Below the pieces are notes generated by a model. It was not told the origin of the DNA, ran no database searches, and saw nothing but the letters and a program-made list of their open reading frames with translations. A program made the position numbers and the translations under genes. This document shows positions 63,168-64,000 of a stretch of DNA of 64,000 bases, piece after piece; positions within the stretch are counted from its first letter, which is position 1; the number at the start of each line of letters is the position of its first letter. Source of the DNA: Paenibacillus illinoisensis NBRC 15959 (GTDB lineage: Bacteria; Bacillota; Bacilli; Paenibacillales; Paenibacillaceae); contig NZ_BIME01000016.1 of assembly GCF_004000925.1 (NCBI RefSeq), positions 1 through 64,000 of the forward strand, given 5' to 3'.

Positions 63168-63197
63168 AAGCCATCCAGCTCGTTGGATGGCTTTTTT
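63168..63197 (+). terminator. Terminator of the zinc-ribbon gene
   Basis: AAGCCATCCA (63168-63177) pairs with TGGATGGCTT (63184-63193) and a T-run follows. Confidence 0.9.
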
Positions 63198-63639
63198 GGG
63201 TACTGCTCTCCTCTCTCACCTGCAAAACACGTATAAAACCACCCCCATCCCACTCACGACAACCGACTATGGTACCAAGTTAGTTAGCTTCAATGATACC
63301 TACTCTCCCAGACAATTTGTCTTATTTTCGACACAATTGACATTCCTGAAACTGGGACTATTCACTTAACACCCGATTCGATCCTCCCATATCAAACCTT
63401 GTATTTCAGGTTCTTTATTCCTGAATTTCCCTAAAACCGTTTACATCCCCTGAATACGGGGTAAAATCACTACAATCCAATTGGAATTACGTCATAACTT
63501 CCCGATTTCGTCTAACAAGTCACATATACCTATATGCGCACTTGGAACAACTACCAATCAAAATACATAGTCCATATAAGATGAATTTAATGTTTACACC
63601 CCAACGGAGAGGGCAGGACTCACTGAAGAAGCGAAGCGC
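63198..63639. other. Intergenic region with no recognised gene
   Basis: Several short frames occur, but none has a ribosome site or a plausible composition. No RNA gene is recognisable. The only evident structure is the inverted repeat that follows. Confidence 0.5.
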
Positions 63640-63702
63640 TCGCCTTTATCACCGGATTTTCCCCTTAAAGAGGGAATTCAAAAAATCTGGGGATAACAGC
63701 GA
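63640..63702. repeat. Long imperfect inverted repeat
   Basis: The arms CGCCTTTATCACCGGATTTT-CCCCTT and AAGAGGG...AAAATCTGG-GGATAACAGCG pair with a few mismatches to give a stem of roughly 25 bp. There is no T-run at either side, so it is unlikely to be a simple terminator. It may be a dispersed palindromic repeat or a structured RNA. Confidence 0.6.
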
Positions 63703-63784
63703 TCGGAAGAGGGTACTGCAATCGCAGTGTTAAGTGTAACGTTTATAGGCTCAACTTATATATCTACCAAAAGGAGGAACCAAG

Positions 63785-63952
63785 ATGATCCGCATGCCTA
63801 TTCAGCAAATGATCCCGTACCACCACCAATATCCGCGCAACACGGCGACCACTGCTCCCAAAAAGGAGAATGAGAACACTCAAGGTCTATCCTTTCACGA
63901 GATTCTGCAGCAAAAAATGGCTCAAAAGAATGCATCTCCTTCCATGCGATAA
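63785..63952 (+). CDS. 55-residue ORF with a strong ribosome site
   Basis: AAGGAGG (63771-63777) lies seven bases before the ATG. The product begins MIRMPIQQMIPYHHQYPRN and contains GLSFHEILQQKMAQK, a short amphipathic-helix pattern similar to those found at the start of some flagellar-operon proteins. It is hydrophilic with no signal peptide. I do not recognise the family; the ribosome site is the main support. Confidence 0.55.
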   Translation: MIRMPIQQMIPYHHQYPRNTATTAPKKENENTQGLSFHEILQQKMAQKNASPSMR

Positions 63953-64000
63953 AATGAACCCTGACTGTATTGGAGCCTGACTATAGAACCGTCCTTCTGC

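Overview
The window looks like chromosomal DNA of a spore-forming Gram-positive of the order Bacillales, most likely Paenibacillus or a close relative. The evidence is two spore-germination receptor operons, a purine riboswitch, a T-box in front of trpS, AGGAGG ribosome sites with frequent TTG/GTG starts, consensus sigma-A promoters, CcpA-type cre sites, and YesM/YesN-type sugar regulation. The genus is an inference. No tRNA, rRNA, CRISPR array, transposase or integrase was seen.

Left part (1-11.2 kb): a purine permease behind a guanine-class riboswitch; a sugar ABC transporter (binding protein plus two permeases, no ATPase), a cytosolic GH43 glycosidase and a divergent ArsR-type regulator that share a repeated 14-bp operator-like motif; then an orphan flagellin whose variable region is replaced by a lectin-like domain. 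The flagellin lies between the intact guaA gene and a detached second copy of the guaA 3' end, as if a cassette had entered at the guaA terminus.

Middle (11.4-39 kb): a MoxR-DUF58-transglutaminase operon, a polysaccharide deacetylase, DedA, an MFS transporter with paired operators, a five-gene germination operon (A, C, small D, two B subunits), a peroxiredoxin, a three-gene ABC-2 exporter, a LytR-CpsA-Psr protein, hemL, a MocR regulator divergent from an EamA transporter, T-box-trpS with a short Trp-Trp ORF, and a second germination operon (B, A, C).

Right part (39-64 kb): a pectin/rhamnogalacturonan-type module (ASRT-family protein, rhamnogalacturonan acetylesterase-like SGNH hydrolase, ABC transporter, YesM/YesN two-component system); an exported SGNH hydrolase; inositol monophosphatase; UV-damage endonuclease; D-Ala-D-Ala ligase; an amidase-domain protein; aconitase behind a palindromic operator; a VanR-VanS-VanY-VanZ-like set without vanHAX; a WYL regulator with a zinc-ribbon/GyrI-like protein; and an end region with a long imperfect inverted repeat and a 55-residue ORF.

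Functionally, much of the window concerns capture and cytosolic breakdown of plant cell-wall oligosaccharides, cell-envelope modification and sensing, and spore germination.
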